Shown here: piece after piece, positions 18,722-26,219 of the stretch
Position numbering within the stretch: position 1 is the stretch's first letter
How the letters are laid out: each line of letters starts with the position of its first letter
Program-made: the position numbers and the translations under genes
DNA from: Flavobacterium sp.
Lineage (GTDB): Bacteria > Bacteroidota > Bacteroidia > Flavobacteriales > Flavobacteriaceae
DNA: 47,112 bases
Direction: 5' to 3'
NCBI GenBank assembly: GCA_018062725.1
Contig: JAGORP010000004.1
Span: 1 to 47,112, forward strand
The notes under the pieces: generated by a model
What the model was told of the DNA's origin: nothing
Database searches by the model: none
Seen by the model: the letters and a program-made list of their open reading frames with translations, nothing else

Positions 18722-18729
18722 CAAATGTA
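18722..18729 (-). promoter_or_regulatory. metK: -7 element of the metK promoter
   Basis: TACATTTG on the minus strand places the transcript start just before the SAM-II element, leaving a leader of about 120 bases. Confidence 0.6.
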
Positions 18730-18884
18730 TAAAAGGAAATTGAATTGTAAATCAATATTAACTTAAATTTTTATAACACATTGAAATTTAAGTCGGTGAA
18801 TTACTCTTTTTAAAGATTTAAATTTTATTAAAAATATTTTATTCAGAATAAAAATCATATGAAATCAAAATAAATAACAAAAAA
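18730..18884. other. AT-rich spacer between divergent metK and Met-leader promoters
   Basis: About 155 bases, very AT-rich. I find no gene or strong dyad in it. Confidence 0.5.
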
Positions 18885-18935
18885 AAGAAAAATAATCTAG
18901 TAATGTTTTTTTAAAAGAAAATATTTCTAATTTTG
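18885..18935 (+). promoter_or_regulatory. Met-leader promoter with paired 15-bp boxes
   Basis: Box 1 AAGAAAAATAATCTA (18885-18899) and box 2 AAGAAAATATTTCTA (18915-18929) start 30 bases apart. Box 2 ends in the TA of the -7 element TAATTTTG (18928-18935). There is no good -33 TTG. The same arrangement occurs at 21855 and 33685. Confidence 0.75.
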
Positions 18936-18954
18936 CCTTGTCGAAATAAGAATA

Positions 18955-19029
18955 ATGAAAAATACATTAAAAAATATGATGGCGTTCATGATGATGTGGA
19001 GGAATTCCGCAGAGGACGCTATTGTATAA
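18955..19029 (+). CDS. Methionine-rich leader peptide of a transcription attenuator
   Basis: A 24-codon ORF with six Met codons after the start... two in NMMAF and three in FMMMW are the critical run, followed by RNSAEDAIV and stop. It starts 19 bases after a -7 element and is followed 20 bases later by an intrinsic terminator. GCAGAGG (19009-19015), inside the AED codons, can pair with CCTCTGC (19051-19057), the 5' arm of that terminator. A ribosome waiting at the Met codons leaves this segment free, giving read-through into the methionine genes. One reaching the stop codon covers it, giving termination. A second small hairpin joins ATTGTATA (19021-19028) to TATACAAT (19035-19042). The role is inferred from structure and from two sister elements in the window. 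Confidence 0.85.
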   Translation: MKNTLKNMMAFMMMWRNSAEDAIV

Positions 19030-19049
19030 ACTAATATACAATACAAGTC

Positions 19050-19077
19050 ACCTCTGCTTTTGCAGAGGTTTTTTTTT
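19050..19077 (+). terminator. Attenuator terminator of the Met leader
   Basis: CCTCTGC-TTTT-GCAGAGG followed by nine T residues. The 5' arm has an alternative partner in the leader ORF at 19009-19015. Confidence 0.9.
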
Positions 19078-19099
19078 ACAACACCTAAACAATCTTAAA

Positions 19100-20278
19100 A
19101 TGCAACTGGAAACATTATTAGCCAATATTACGCAACACTGTAACACGATAGATGCTTACGGAGCAACGCATCTTCCTATTTATAATACAGCAACATTCGA
19201 TTTAAAACGACAATTGGGTTGCGATAAAGTCTATGATTATTCCCGAACCGATAATCCTACTCGTAATGCATTGGAGGAAATTTTTACACTGGCAGAAAAT
19301 GGTTCGGGAGGTGTTTGTACCAATACAGGAATTGCGGCGATTTCTTTATTGTTTGAAACCGTTTTGCAATCGGGTGATGCGGTTTTAGTCGAAAAAGATT
19401 GCTACGGAGGAACGTATCGTTTACTGAATGTGCTTTTTGAAAAAAATAATATCAAAACGTTTTATGCCGATTTCACCGAAGAAAATGAAGTGGAGGAAAT
19501 TCTGAAAAACAATAGTATTCGATTGGTATTGTGTGAATCGCCCACCAACCCCGGATTAAAAATCATTGATTTGGAAAGCATAGCCAAAAAAGTGAAAAAG
19601 TATAATTCCTTGTTTGCGGTTGATAACAGCATGGCGACATTTGCTTCGCAACGACCCTTAGATTTGGGGGCAGACTTCTCTTTGTTTTCGGCTACTAAAT
19701 TTATTTCCGGACATGGCAGTGTGGTGGCGGGTGCTATTATTGCGAAATCTCCCGAATGGGCCGAAAAATTACAATATTTCTCTAATGCACAGGGAAGAGC
19801 CCAAAGTCCGTTTGATGTTTTTTTAGTGTCATTAGGCCTGCCAACATTGGTGTACCGAATGAAAACACAGGAACAAAGCGCCTTGCATTTAGCCCAATCG
19901 CTATTAGAAATCCCCGAAGTAATTGAGGTAAAATTCCCAGGTTTGCCGTCGCATCCGCAATATGAGTTGGTGAAAAAACAAATGAAAATTGTGCCTTCGG
20001 TGTTAACAGTACAATTTGAAAATCAAGAATTGGCTGAAGCAGTAATCAAAAACACCAAATTATTTGGAGAAAAGGTATCCTTCGGAACGGCGGATTCTCG
20101 TGTGGAAATTCCGGCAAGAATGAGTCATGCTACGTATTCGGAAGAAGATTTGAAGAAAATTGGATTAACAAAAGCGACTGTGCGAATTTCTGTGGGCTTG
20201 GAAGATACAGATGATCTTATTCAAGATTTGAAACAGGCAATTGCATCGGTGGTTTTAAAATGTGTAATTAATGAGTGA
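19100..20278 (+). CDS. metB: Cystathionine gamma-synthase / O-acetylhomoserine sulfhydrylase-type PLP enzyme
   Basis: 392 residues of the Cys/Met-metabolism PLP family. YDYSRTDNPTRNALE, SGGVCTNTGIAAI, ESPTNPGLKIID, VDNSMATF and the PLP lysine in FSATKFISGHGSVVAGAI are all present, as is the C-terminal SHATYSEEDLKKIG..VRISVGLED. Family members join an activated homoserine to cysteine or sulfide. The neighbouring metX makes O-acetylhomoserine, the likely substrate. Acceptor (cysteine or sulfide) cannot be told from sequence. ATG 19100 gives the normal N-terminus; an open frame upstream to 19022 runs through the terminator and is rejected. Expression should depend on read-through of the Met attenuator. 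Overlaps the next gene by 8 bases. Confidence 0.9.
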   Translation: MQLETLLANITQHCNTIDAYGATHLPIYNTATFDLKRQLGCDKVYDYSRTDNPTRNALEEIFTLAENGSGGVCTNTGIAAISLLFETVLQSGDAVLVEKDCYGGTYRLLNVLFEKNNIKTFYADFTEENEVEEILKNNSIRLVLCESPTNPGLKIIDLESIAKKVKKYNSLFAVDNSMATFASQRPLDLGADFSLFSATKFISGHGSVVAGAIIAKSPEWAEKLQYFSNAQGRAQSPFDVFLVSLGLPTLVYRMKTQEQSALHLAQSLLEIPEVIEVKFPGLPSHPQYELVKKQMKIVPSVLTVQFENQELAEAVIKNTKLFGEKVSFGTADSRVEIPARMSHATYSEEDLKKIGLTKATVRISVGLEDTDDLIQDLKQAIASVVLKCVINE

Positions 20279-21758
20279 TTATTTGTGTCATATCCCGTGT
20301 GGTGAATCGATTCCGTTCAATAATCCGCATGCGGTTTCGGTGAGTTTGCCAACACTTGCCGATGTGGTTGGTTATGAAGAAGGGGATATTGCGGTGGTTG
20401 GGAAAATGAAATCAGGTTATCCAAGGTTTTTCAGAAATCAATTGGTACAAAAGTTGGTGGAGTATGTGACAAGTCGTTTCGAAATTGCTCAAGATGTAGT
20501 TCTGCTTCCTATTACTTCGTTGAAAGCGTATGAAGTGCTGACTTATCTGATTAAGGATCAATTGGATTATGTGGAGTTGAACGGAAATATTTTCGTATTG
20601 CTGCATCAAAACGATTCGAAAATCCAACCCATTAAAGATTATATCCGAAACGCCGGATTGATTATCAGTTCGCGTCAAGCGGAAGCTACGTTGTTCGAGT
20701 TTGGGCTTTTGGAAAATATTTTTGCAGAAGAAAAATTAGAATCCGATGCATACAATGCTGTTGTGTTGGTTTTGTCTGAAGCGTATAAAGCAAAATCTGA
20801 AAATGTCATTCTGACGAATTCCGGAGCAAATGCTTTTTTTGCAGTTTGCGAAGCGTTGGTTGCTATTGAAAAATCAAAAGAGAAAAATACGATTGTTCAG
20901 TTGGGTTGGTTGTATGTTGATACGATGGAAGTCATTCAAAAAAGAAGCGGACAAACCCATTTGCAATTAAAAGTCCATGATCTGCAACAATTAGAAAACT
21001 GGCTGAAGGATAATCATTCAGAAGTGTCGGTTGTTATTACGGAAGTAGTTTCCAATCCTAAAATTCAATGTGTTGATATTATTACGTTGTATGCTATTTG
21101 CCAAAAATACCAAGTAAAATTGGTGCTAGATGCTACTTTGATAATGCCTTTTAATGCGCCAGTGTTGCAATATTGTGATGTGGCGGTGGAGAGTTTGTCG
21201 AAATTTGCTTGTGGAAAAGGAGATGTATTGATGGGAGCCATTATTATTTCGGAATCTTCAGGAATTTCTCCGGAGTTTTTTGATGATTTTGTAGTGCCTC
21301 CTTATGAAGGTGATGCTAACCGATTGGGTTTTGAAATTGCAGCGTATGAAAAAAGGGTGTTGCAATCTTCTGAAAATACCAAGCGATTAATTGAGTTGCT
21401 TTCTCAGAAAAAAGGAATTAAAAAAGTGTGGAGCGTTTTGGAAAATACTTCGGTCGGAAATTATAAAAAACTGAATAAATCGGGAGTCATTCCTGGATTA
21501 TTGACTTTAGAATTGGAAGATGATATTGCGCCATATTATGATTCGCTGAAAGTGGCCAAAGGACCAAGTTTAGGAACGGAATTTACTTTGGTAATGCCTT
21601 ATGTGTATCTAGCGCATTATGATTTGACAAAGACCGAAGAAGGTATCAAAATATTAAACGAAAAAGGAATGAATCCTAATATTTTAAGGGTTTCTGTGGG
21701 AGTTGAAAACATTGAAGCTATTATAAGATCTTTTGATTCGGTTTTCGAAGATTGGTGA
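20271..21758 (+). CDS. Second, fungal-type cystathionine gamma-synthase-like PLP enzyme
   Basis: 495 residues, about 100 longer than its neighbour. The C-terminal half has the PLP-family fold: VLDATLIMPF, lysine in VESLSKFACGKGDVLMGAI, and the family ending NPNILRVSVGVENIE. The N-terminal 70 residues (HAVSVSLPTLADVVGYEEGD, MKSGYPRFFRNQLVQKL) resemble, from memory, fungal cystathionine gamma-synthases of the Met-3/STR2 kind rather than bacterial MetB. The middle is divergent (YVELNGNIFVLLHQND). Overlapping translation with the first enzyme suggests a joint role, perhaps as a hetero-oligomer or as the next transsulfuration step; that is inference. No metC is seen nearby. Confidence 0.8.
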   Translation: MSDYLCHIPCGESIPFNNPHAVSVSLPTLADVVGYEEGDIAVVGKMKSGYPRFFRNQLVQKLVEYVTSRFEIAQDVVLLPITSLKAYEVLTYLIKDQLDYVELNGNIFVLLHQNDSKIQPIKDYIRNAGLIISSRQAEATLFEFGLLENIFAEEKLESDAYNAVVLVLSEAYKAKSENVILTNSGANAFFAVCEALVAIEKSKEKNTIVQLGWLYVDTMEVIQKRSGQTHLQLKVHDLQQLENWLKDNHSEVSVVITEVVSNPKIQCVDIITLYAICQKYQVKLVLDATLIMPFNAPVLQYCDVAVESLSKFACGKGDVLMGAIIISESSGISPEFFDDFVVPPYEGDANRLGFEIAAYEKRVLQSSENTKRLIELLSQKKGIKKVWSVLENTSVGNYKKLNKSGVIPGLLTLELEDDIAPYYDSLKVAKGPSLGTEFTLVMPYVYLAHYDLTKTEEGIKILNEKGMNPNILRVSVGVENIEAIIRSFDSVFEDW

Positions 21759-21854
21759 AAGAAGGGTAATACGGCTTTTTTGTAAATTAATCTTCTGTTA
21801 AAAATTCACAATAACGAATAAAAATCTATAATAAAATCAAAAACAAATAAAATT
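21759..21854. other. Spacer after the second PLP enzyme gene
   Basis: AT-rich, with no convincing terminator after the gene. It leads into the boxed Cys-leader promoter. Confidence 0.4.
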
Positions 21855-21905
21855 TAGACAAATAATCTTTGAAATTTGGAATTAAAGAAAATTAATCTAC
21901 ATTTG
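21855..21905 (+). promoter_or_regulatory. Cys-leader promoter with paired 15-bp boxes
   Basis: Box 1 TAGACAAATAATCTT (21855-21869), box 2 AAGAAAATTAATCTA (21885-21899), starts 30 bases apart. TTG (21876-21878) and TACATTTG (21898-21905) form a full promoter with a 19-base spacer. Box 2 overlaps the -7 element. Confidence 0.8.
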
Positions 21906-21924
21906 CAGTGTTAAATAAAGAGAA

Positions 21925-21993
21925 ATGAATCAGACTATTTGCAATACTTGTTGTTTTATGTGGAAGACTTCCGCGGAGGACTGTATTGTATAA
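21925..21993 (+). CDS. Cysteine leader peptide of a transcription attenuator
   Basis: A 22-codon ORF with Cys codons in ICNTCCFMW and one more in the ending KTSAEDCIV. The last 11 codons align with the Met leaders at 18955 and 33753 (MW..[SA]AED.I). GCGGAGG (21973-21979) can pair, with one G-U, with the terminator arm CCTCTGC (22019-22025). GTATTGT near the stop can pair with ACAATAC (22002-22008). Stalling at Cys codons when charged tRNA-Cys is short would favour read-through into the sulfate-assimilation genes. Inferred from architecture; too short for usual gene finders. Confidence 0.85.
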   Translation: MNQTICNTCCFMWKTSAEDCIV

Positions 21994-22014
21994 AATAGCT
22001 GACAATACATATCT

Positions 22015-22043
22015 AAAACCTCTGCCTAAAGCAGAGGTTTTTT
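22015..22043 (+). terminator. Attenuator terminator of the first Cys leader
   Basis: CCTCTGC (22019-22025), loop CTAAA, GCAGAGG (22031-22037), six T residues, with an A-run before the stem. Confidence 0.9.
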
Positions 22044-22075
22044 GTTTAAAAAACTCAAATACCAGTTAAATAATA

Positions 22076-22165
22076 ATGTCAAAAATAAATCTAAATAAAA
22101 TGTCAAACTGTTGTTGCAAGTGCTGTAAGTGCTCCAGCCAACTATTGCCGTATAGGAAGACTTAA
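22076..22165 (+). CDS. Second, strongly cysteine-rich leader peptide directly before cysH
   Basis: A 29-codon ORF containing NCCCKCCKCSS: six Cys codons within eight positions. The ending is QLLPYRKT. It starts 33 bases after the preceding terminator, too close for a separate consensus promoter, so it should lie on the same transcript. AGGAAGACT (22154-22162) at its 3' end can pair with AGTCCTTTT (22188-22196), the 5' arm of the next terminator, with one mismatch and two G-U pairs. The composition and position argue for a second cysteine attenuator in series. An internal ATG (22100) would give a shorter peptide keeping all the Cys codons. Confidence 0.85.
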   Translation: MSKINLNKMSNCCCKCCKCSSQLLPYRKT

Positions 22166-22185
22166 TCTAGTTATGTTCAAACTGT

Positions 22186-22222
22186 AAAGTCCTTTTGGTA
22201 ATAGTTCCAAAAGGACTTTTTT
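22186..22222 (+). terminator. Attenuator terminator of the second Cys leader
   Basis: AAAGTCCTTTTGG (22186-22198) pairs over 13 bp with CCAAAAGGACTTT, followed by T residues, 26 bases before cysH. Confidence 0.9.
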
Positions 22223-22247
22223 ATTTTAAAACAACAAACAAAAACAA

Positions 22248-22943
22248 ATGAACAGTAATTTTTTAAATCAATTAGCACAAATAGAAAATCTGGAAGAAGG
22301 ATTGCGTTTTCTGTCAGAAAATACAGATGATAAAATCGTTTTTTCCACCAGTTTCGGTATCGAAGATCAGGTCGTCAGCCATGCCATTTTCAGTCAGCCA
22401 TTAAAAAATATTGAAACTTTTACACTGGATACGGGAAGGTTGTTTCCAGAAACCTATGCCGTTTGGGATAAAACATTGTTGCAATACAATCAGCCTATAA
22501 GAGTGTATTATCCGGATACTGATAATTTGGAAGCCTATGTAAACAAAAACGGAATCAACGGGTTTTACAATTCGGTAAATCTTAGAAAAGAATGCTGTCA
22601 CATTAGGAAAGTGGTTCCGTTACAAAAAGCACTAAAAGGTGCAAAAATATGGATCACGGGTTTAAGAGCTGAGCAGTCGGATAACCGCAACGGTTTGGAA
22701 ATAATCCAATGGGATGAGCAAAATCAACTGTACAAATACAATCCCTTGCTGCACTGGACGACAGACGAAGTAGTACAGTATTTAAAACAAAAAGGAGTGC
22801 CTTACAATACGCTGCACGATCAAAATTTCATCAGTATTGGTTGCGCGCCTTGTACAAGAGCGGTTAAAATCGGAGAAGATTTCAGAGCCGGACGCTGGTG
22901 GTGGGAAGACCAATCCAAAAAAGAATGTGGGTTACATCAATAA
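22248..22943 (+). CDS. cysH: Assimilatory adenylyl-sulfate (APS) reductase
   Basis: Reduces activated sulfate to sulfite with thioredoxin electrons. 231 residues. FSTSFGIED (32-40) is the nucleotide-binding loop and TLDTGRLFPET (59-69) the family motif. CC (116-117) and CAPC (199-202) are the four iron-sulfur-cluster cysteines, which mark APS rather than PAPS reductases. ECGLH (226-230) carries the catalytic Cys. No APS kinase is seen in this operon, which agrees with direct APS reduction. First gene after the tandem Cys attenuators. Confidence 0.95.
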   Translation: MNSNFLNQLAQIENLEEGLRFLSENTDDKIVFSTSFGIEDQVVSHAIFSQPLKNIETFTLDTGRLFPETYAVWDKTLLQYNQPIRVYYPDTDNLEAYVNKNGINGFYNSVNLRKECCHIRKVVPLQKALKGAKIWITGLRAEQSDNRNGLEIIQWDEQNQLYKYNPLLHWTTDEVVQYLKQKGVPYNTLHDQNFISIGCAPCTRAVKIGEDFRAGRWWWEDQSKKECGLHQ

Positions 22944-23047
22944 AAAAATAGAAAACAGAAAAGATTTGAATAGCGTGCTTTGCGCATGTCATCATGAACT
23001 TGCCGAATGACCTTGCGCTCTTTGCGGTTAAAAAAAACAAAAAACAT
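22944..23047 (+). repeat. Intergenic repeat of the CTTTGCG type (copy 1)
   Basis: The spacer contains TAGCGTGCTTTGCGCATG and CTTGCGCTCTTTGCGGTTAAA. A related string precedes metH at 37641-37682. It is probably a repeat family spread through spacers of this genome and does not encode a protein. Confidence 0.5.
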
Positions 23048-23953
23048 ATGTCAACATCAAATAATTATTTAGAACAATTAGAAAACGAAGCCATTTATAT
23101 CCTTCGCGAAACGGCAGCACAGTTTGAAAAACCAGCCTTGTTGTTTTCAGGCGGAAAAGATTCAATCGTACTGGTGCATTTAGCATTGAAAGCCTTCCGA
23201 CCTGGGAAATTTCCATTTCCGTTGGTACATATCGACACCGGACATAATTTTCCGGAAGCCATCGCATTCCGAGATCAACTGGTGAATGAAATCGGCGAAA
23301 AACTAATCGTGGGTAATGTAGAAGACAGCATCAAAAAATACAATTTAAAAGAAACCGCAGGGAAATTTCCATCACGTAACGCATTGCAGACGTATACTTT
23401 GTTGGATACCATTCAGGAAAATGAATTTGATGCCTGCATTGGTGGTGCCCGTCGCGATGAAGAAAAAGCCAGAGCCAAAGAACGTATTTTTTCAGTACGT
23501 GATGATTTTGGTGCTTGGGATCCCAAACTGCAACGACCTGAATTATGGGATATCTTAAACGGAAAAGTGCAAAAAGGACATAATGTACGGGTATTTCCAA
23601 TTAGCAATTGGACCGAATTAGATGTGTGGAATTACATTCAGAAATACAACATTGAATTGCCGAGTCTGTACTTCGCCCACAATAGAGAATGTATCGTACA
23701 TCAGGACAAACTGGTAGCTACCTCGCAATTTATCCAACCGCAGGAAGGTGATGAAGTAGTGGTTGAAAAAGTACGCTACAGGACAGTAGGAGATATGACC
23801 TGTACCGCCGCAGTTCCTTCGGAAGCGACGACCATTCAAGATATTATTGAAGATATTATCCAAACCAGAATCAGCGAAAGAGGCCAAACACGTTTAGACG
23901 ATCAGCTTTCTGAAGCCGCCATGGAAGACCGAAAAAAACAAGGATATTTTTAA
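23048..23953 (+). CDS. cysD: Sulfate adenylyltransferase subunit 2
   Basis: Catalytic small subunit of ATP sulfurylase, making APS from sulfate and ATP. 301 residues from ATG 23048. An open frame from 22994 runs through a spacer repeat and is rejected. LLFSGGKDSIV (31-41) is the PP-loop. GGARRDEEKARAKERIFS and the C-terminal RGQTRLDDQ..AMEDRKKQGYF are typical of CysD. It works with CysN, encoded 62 bases downstream. Confidence 0.96.
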   Translation: MSTSNNYLEQLENEAIYILRETAAQFEKPALLFSGGKDSIVLVHLALKAFRPGKFPFPLVHIDTGHNFPEAIAFRDQLVNEIGEKLIVGNVEDSIKKYNLKETAGKFPSRNALQTYTLLDTIQENEFDACIGGARRDEEKARAKERIFSVRDDFGAWDPKLQRPELWDILNGKVQKGHNVRVFPISNWTELDVWNYIQKYNIELPSLYFAHNRECIVHQDKLVATSQFIQPQEGDEVVVEKVRYRTVGDMTCTAAVPSEATTIQDIIEDIIQTRISERGQTRLDDQLSEAAMEDRKKQGYF

Positions 23954-24015
23954 GAGAAAAGAAGGTAGTTGAAGGACTTTCGACATTCGACTTTAAAACT
24001 TTAAGACATAAAACA

Positions 24016-25248
24016 ATGAACACATTACGATTTATAACAGCAGGAAACGTAGACGATGGTAAAAGTACCTTGATCGGACGATTACTTTACGATTCCGATA
24101 GCATACACACCGACCAGTTAGGAGTTTTGCAAAAACAAACCAAACAAGAAGGAGTTGATATCGATTTGTCTTTAATCACAGACGGATTAAGAGCAGAACG
24201 CGAACAAGGAATTACCATCGATGTAGCCTATAAATATTTCTCGACAAAAAACAGAAAATTCATTATTGCCGATGCTCCCGGACATGAACAATACACCAGA
24301 AACATGATTACCGGTGCTTCCAATTCGGATTTGATTATCATTTTAGTCGATGCTAGAAAAGGGATTACCGAACAAACCAAACGTCACGCCAGTGTAGGTT
24401 CGTTGATGGGAATCAAAAAAGCCATTATTGCCGTGAATAAAATTGACTTACTGAATTATTCGGAAGCAACATTCAATGATATTCAAGCTGATTTCGAGAA
24501 AATCAAAAGTGAATTGAACTACGATGAGATAATCTACATTCCAGTAAGCGCACTGGTTGGAGATAATATTGTTCGAAAATCGGAAAATACACCTTGGTAC
24601 AACGGAAAAGCTTTATTGGAAACGTTAGAGGCAGTTGAAATAAAATCGACTCAAGAACTAGAATCGCGTTTTCAGGTGCAATGGGTAATCCGACCAAAAG
24701 ATGAAGCGAATCATGACTATCGTGGTTATGCGGGACCTGTATTGAGCGGAAGTTATCAGGTAGGCGATAAAGTAACGATTTTGCCGGCCCGCATAGAGTC
24801 AACTATAGTTAAAATCGAAAGAAACCAACAAGAAGTAAATCAGGTGGTGGCTGGTGATAACGTGGTGTTTCATTTTGAGAACAACATCGACATCAGTCGT
24901 GGCGATACGGTAGTGCTTAGTCATCAGTTGCCGGTTGAATCCAACCAAATCACCACATGGGTTTCTTGGTTAGACAACGCTTCGTTACAGGTAGGAAAAA
25001 CCTATTTATTACAACACCGTTTTAAAAATGTTAGAGTAAAAGTGCAGGAGGTTAACCGTAAATGGAATATCAACCAATGGCAGTTTACCGAAGGAGATTC
25101 GATTCAGTTAAATGATATCGCACAGGTAACCCTGAAAACCAATCAGTCGTTGTTTTATGATGCTTTTGATAAAAATTCAAAATCAGGGAACGCGGTTTTA
25201 ATAGATGAAACAAGTTATAATACAGTAGGAGCTTTAATGTTTTTGTAA
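24016..25248 (+). CDS. cysN: Sulfate adenylyltransferase subunit 1 (GTPase)
   Basis: GTPase subunit that drives APS formation by CysD. 410 residues, so it lacks a fused CysC (APS kinase) domain. G1 loop GNVDDGKST (10-18), G3 DAPGHEQYTRNM, G4 NKID, followed by EF-Tu-like beta barrels. The stop codon is one base before the cysE ATG. Confidence 0.95.
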   Translation: MNTLRFITAGNVDDGKSTLIGRLLYDSDSIHTDQLGVLQKQTKQEGVDIDLSLITDGLRAEREQGITIDVAYKYFSTKNRKFIIADAPGHEQYTRNMITGASNSDLIIILVDARKGITEQTKRHASVGSLMGIKKAIIAVNKIDLLNYSEATFNDIQADFEKIKSELNYDEIIYIPVSALVGDNIVRKSENTPWYNGKALLETLEAVEIKSTQELESRFQVQWVIRPKDEANHDYRGYAGPVLSGSYQVGDKVTILPARIESTIVKIERNQQEVNQVVAGDNVVFHFENNIDISRGDTVVLSHQLPVESNQITTWVSWLDNASLQVGKTYLLQHRFKNVRVKVQEVNRKWNINQWQFTEGDSIQLNDIAQVTLKTNQSLFYDAFDKNSKSGNAVLIDETSYNTVGALMFL

Positions 25249-25249
25249 T

Positions 25250-26065
25250 ATGAGCTATTCAATTTACTTAAAAAATCAGGAAAGAGCCAGAAATCCAATC
25301 AACAAAAACAAAGTTGAAGAATGGGTTGACGAATTGATCAATTGGTTGTTTGATATCAATCAGGAGTATAACAATTATCGATTTTTTCAGAATAAAGAAA
25401 AAGTACTCCAAATCAAACTTCAGGATATTTTGGCCAAAACGGTGGAAGACACCAATCAAATAGTAGTGTATGCCAATTATTTTTTCGAACAAATTGAGCA
25501 ATTGCATTATGTATTGGATAATGATTTGGATACCCTACTCAATTTTGATCCGGCGGCCAAATCAAAAGAAGAAGTATTAATAGCATATCCAGGGTTTTTT
25601 GCCATTACGGCGTACCGTATTGCCAATGTATTTTGGAAATTAAACGTGCCAGTCATGCCTCGAATTATTACCGAATATGTGCATAGCAAAACAGGAATAG
25701 ACATTCATCCGGGAGCAGAAATAGGAGAAAATTTTTTCATAGACCACGGTACCGGAATTGTAATCGGAGAGACTTCAAAAATTGGTAATAATGTAAAAAT
25801 TTACCAAGGGGTAACATTAGGTGCTTTGTCGGTTTCGAAAGATAGTGCTTCCGAAAAACGTCATCCAACGATTGAAAATAATGTCACGATTTATGCCAAT
25901 GCGACCATTTTGGGTGGAAATACAACAATTGGTGAAAATTCAATAATAGGAGGAAATGTATGGTTGACACATTCGGTGCCACAAGATTCCTTGGTATATC
26001 ATAAAAGTGAAATCGAAATCAAGAAAAAAAGCGAATTCCCGGAACCTTTGAATTACGTGATTTAA
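25250..26065 (+). CDS. cysE: Serine O-acetyltransferase
   Basis: Makes O-acetylserine, the carbon acceptor for sulfide. 271 residues: an alpha-helical N-terminal half (AYPGFFAITAYRIAN, 119-133 region) and a left-handed beta-helix of hexapeptides (IDIHPGAEIGENFFIDHGTG, QGVTLGAL, KRHPTIENNVTIYANATILG). The catalytic HDxxxG-like block is carried by IDHGTGIVIGE. It resembles the EpsC/plant-type branch more than E. coli CysE. Directly follows cysN. Confidence 0.93.
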   Translation: MSYSIYLKNQERARNPINKNKVEEWVDELINWLFDINQEYNNYRFFQNKEKVLQIKLQDILAKTVEDTNQIVVYANYFFEQIEQLHYVLDNDLDTLLNFDPAAKSKEEVLIAYPGFFAITAYRIANVFWKLNVPVMPRIITEYVHSKTGIDIHPGAEIGENFFIDHGTGIVIGETSKIGNNVKIYQGVTLGALSVSKDSASEKRHPTIENNVTIYANATILGGNTTIGENSIIGGNVWLTHSVPQDSLVYHKSEIEIKKKSEFPEPLNYVI

Positions 26066-26219
26066 CAAAAATTAGAAACAACACAATTAAAAATAAATAA
26101 AAAAAATGACTCGAGCCTGACCCGAGCTATTGCGAATTGGCGAAGCAAAGGCGACAGCATTGAGCACACACGAGCGTCAGCGAACTGACGAAGTAAATAA
26201 CAAATAAACACATAGCGAA
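26066..26219 (+). repeat. Spacer with small GC-richer palindromes before cysK
   Basis: 154 bases without a gene. CGTCAG-CGAA-CTGACG (26175-26190) is a perfect 6-bp hairpin with a 4-base loop, and CTCG/CGAG (26110-26126) another. The stretch is more GC-rich than the flanks. No T-run follows, so it is not an intrinsic terminator. It may be a small repeat element. Confidence 0.4.

Noticed and set aside
19022..19099. N-terminal extension of the first PLP enzyme
   Set aside because: It would translate through the attenuator terminator. ATG 19100 gives the normal family start.
21759..22247. T-box or tRNA-like structure in the Cys leader region
   Set aside because: No T-box core sequence is present. 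The leader ORFs and pairing explain the structure.
26106..26120. Possible leader peptide before cysK
   Set aside because: The ORF is only four codons, without Cys or Ser runs, and no intrinsic terminator follows.
26066..26219. Intrinsic terminator between cysE and cysK
   Set aside because: The small hairpins are not followed by a T-run, and the operon probably continues.
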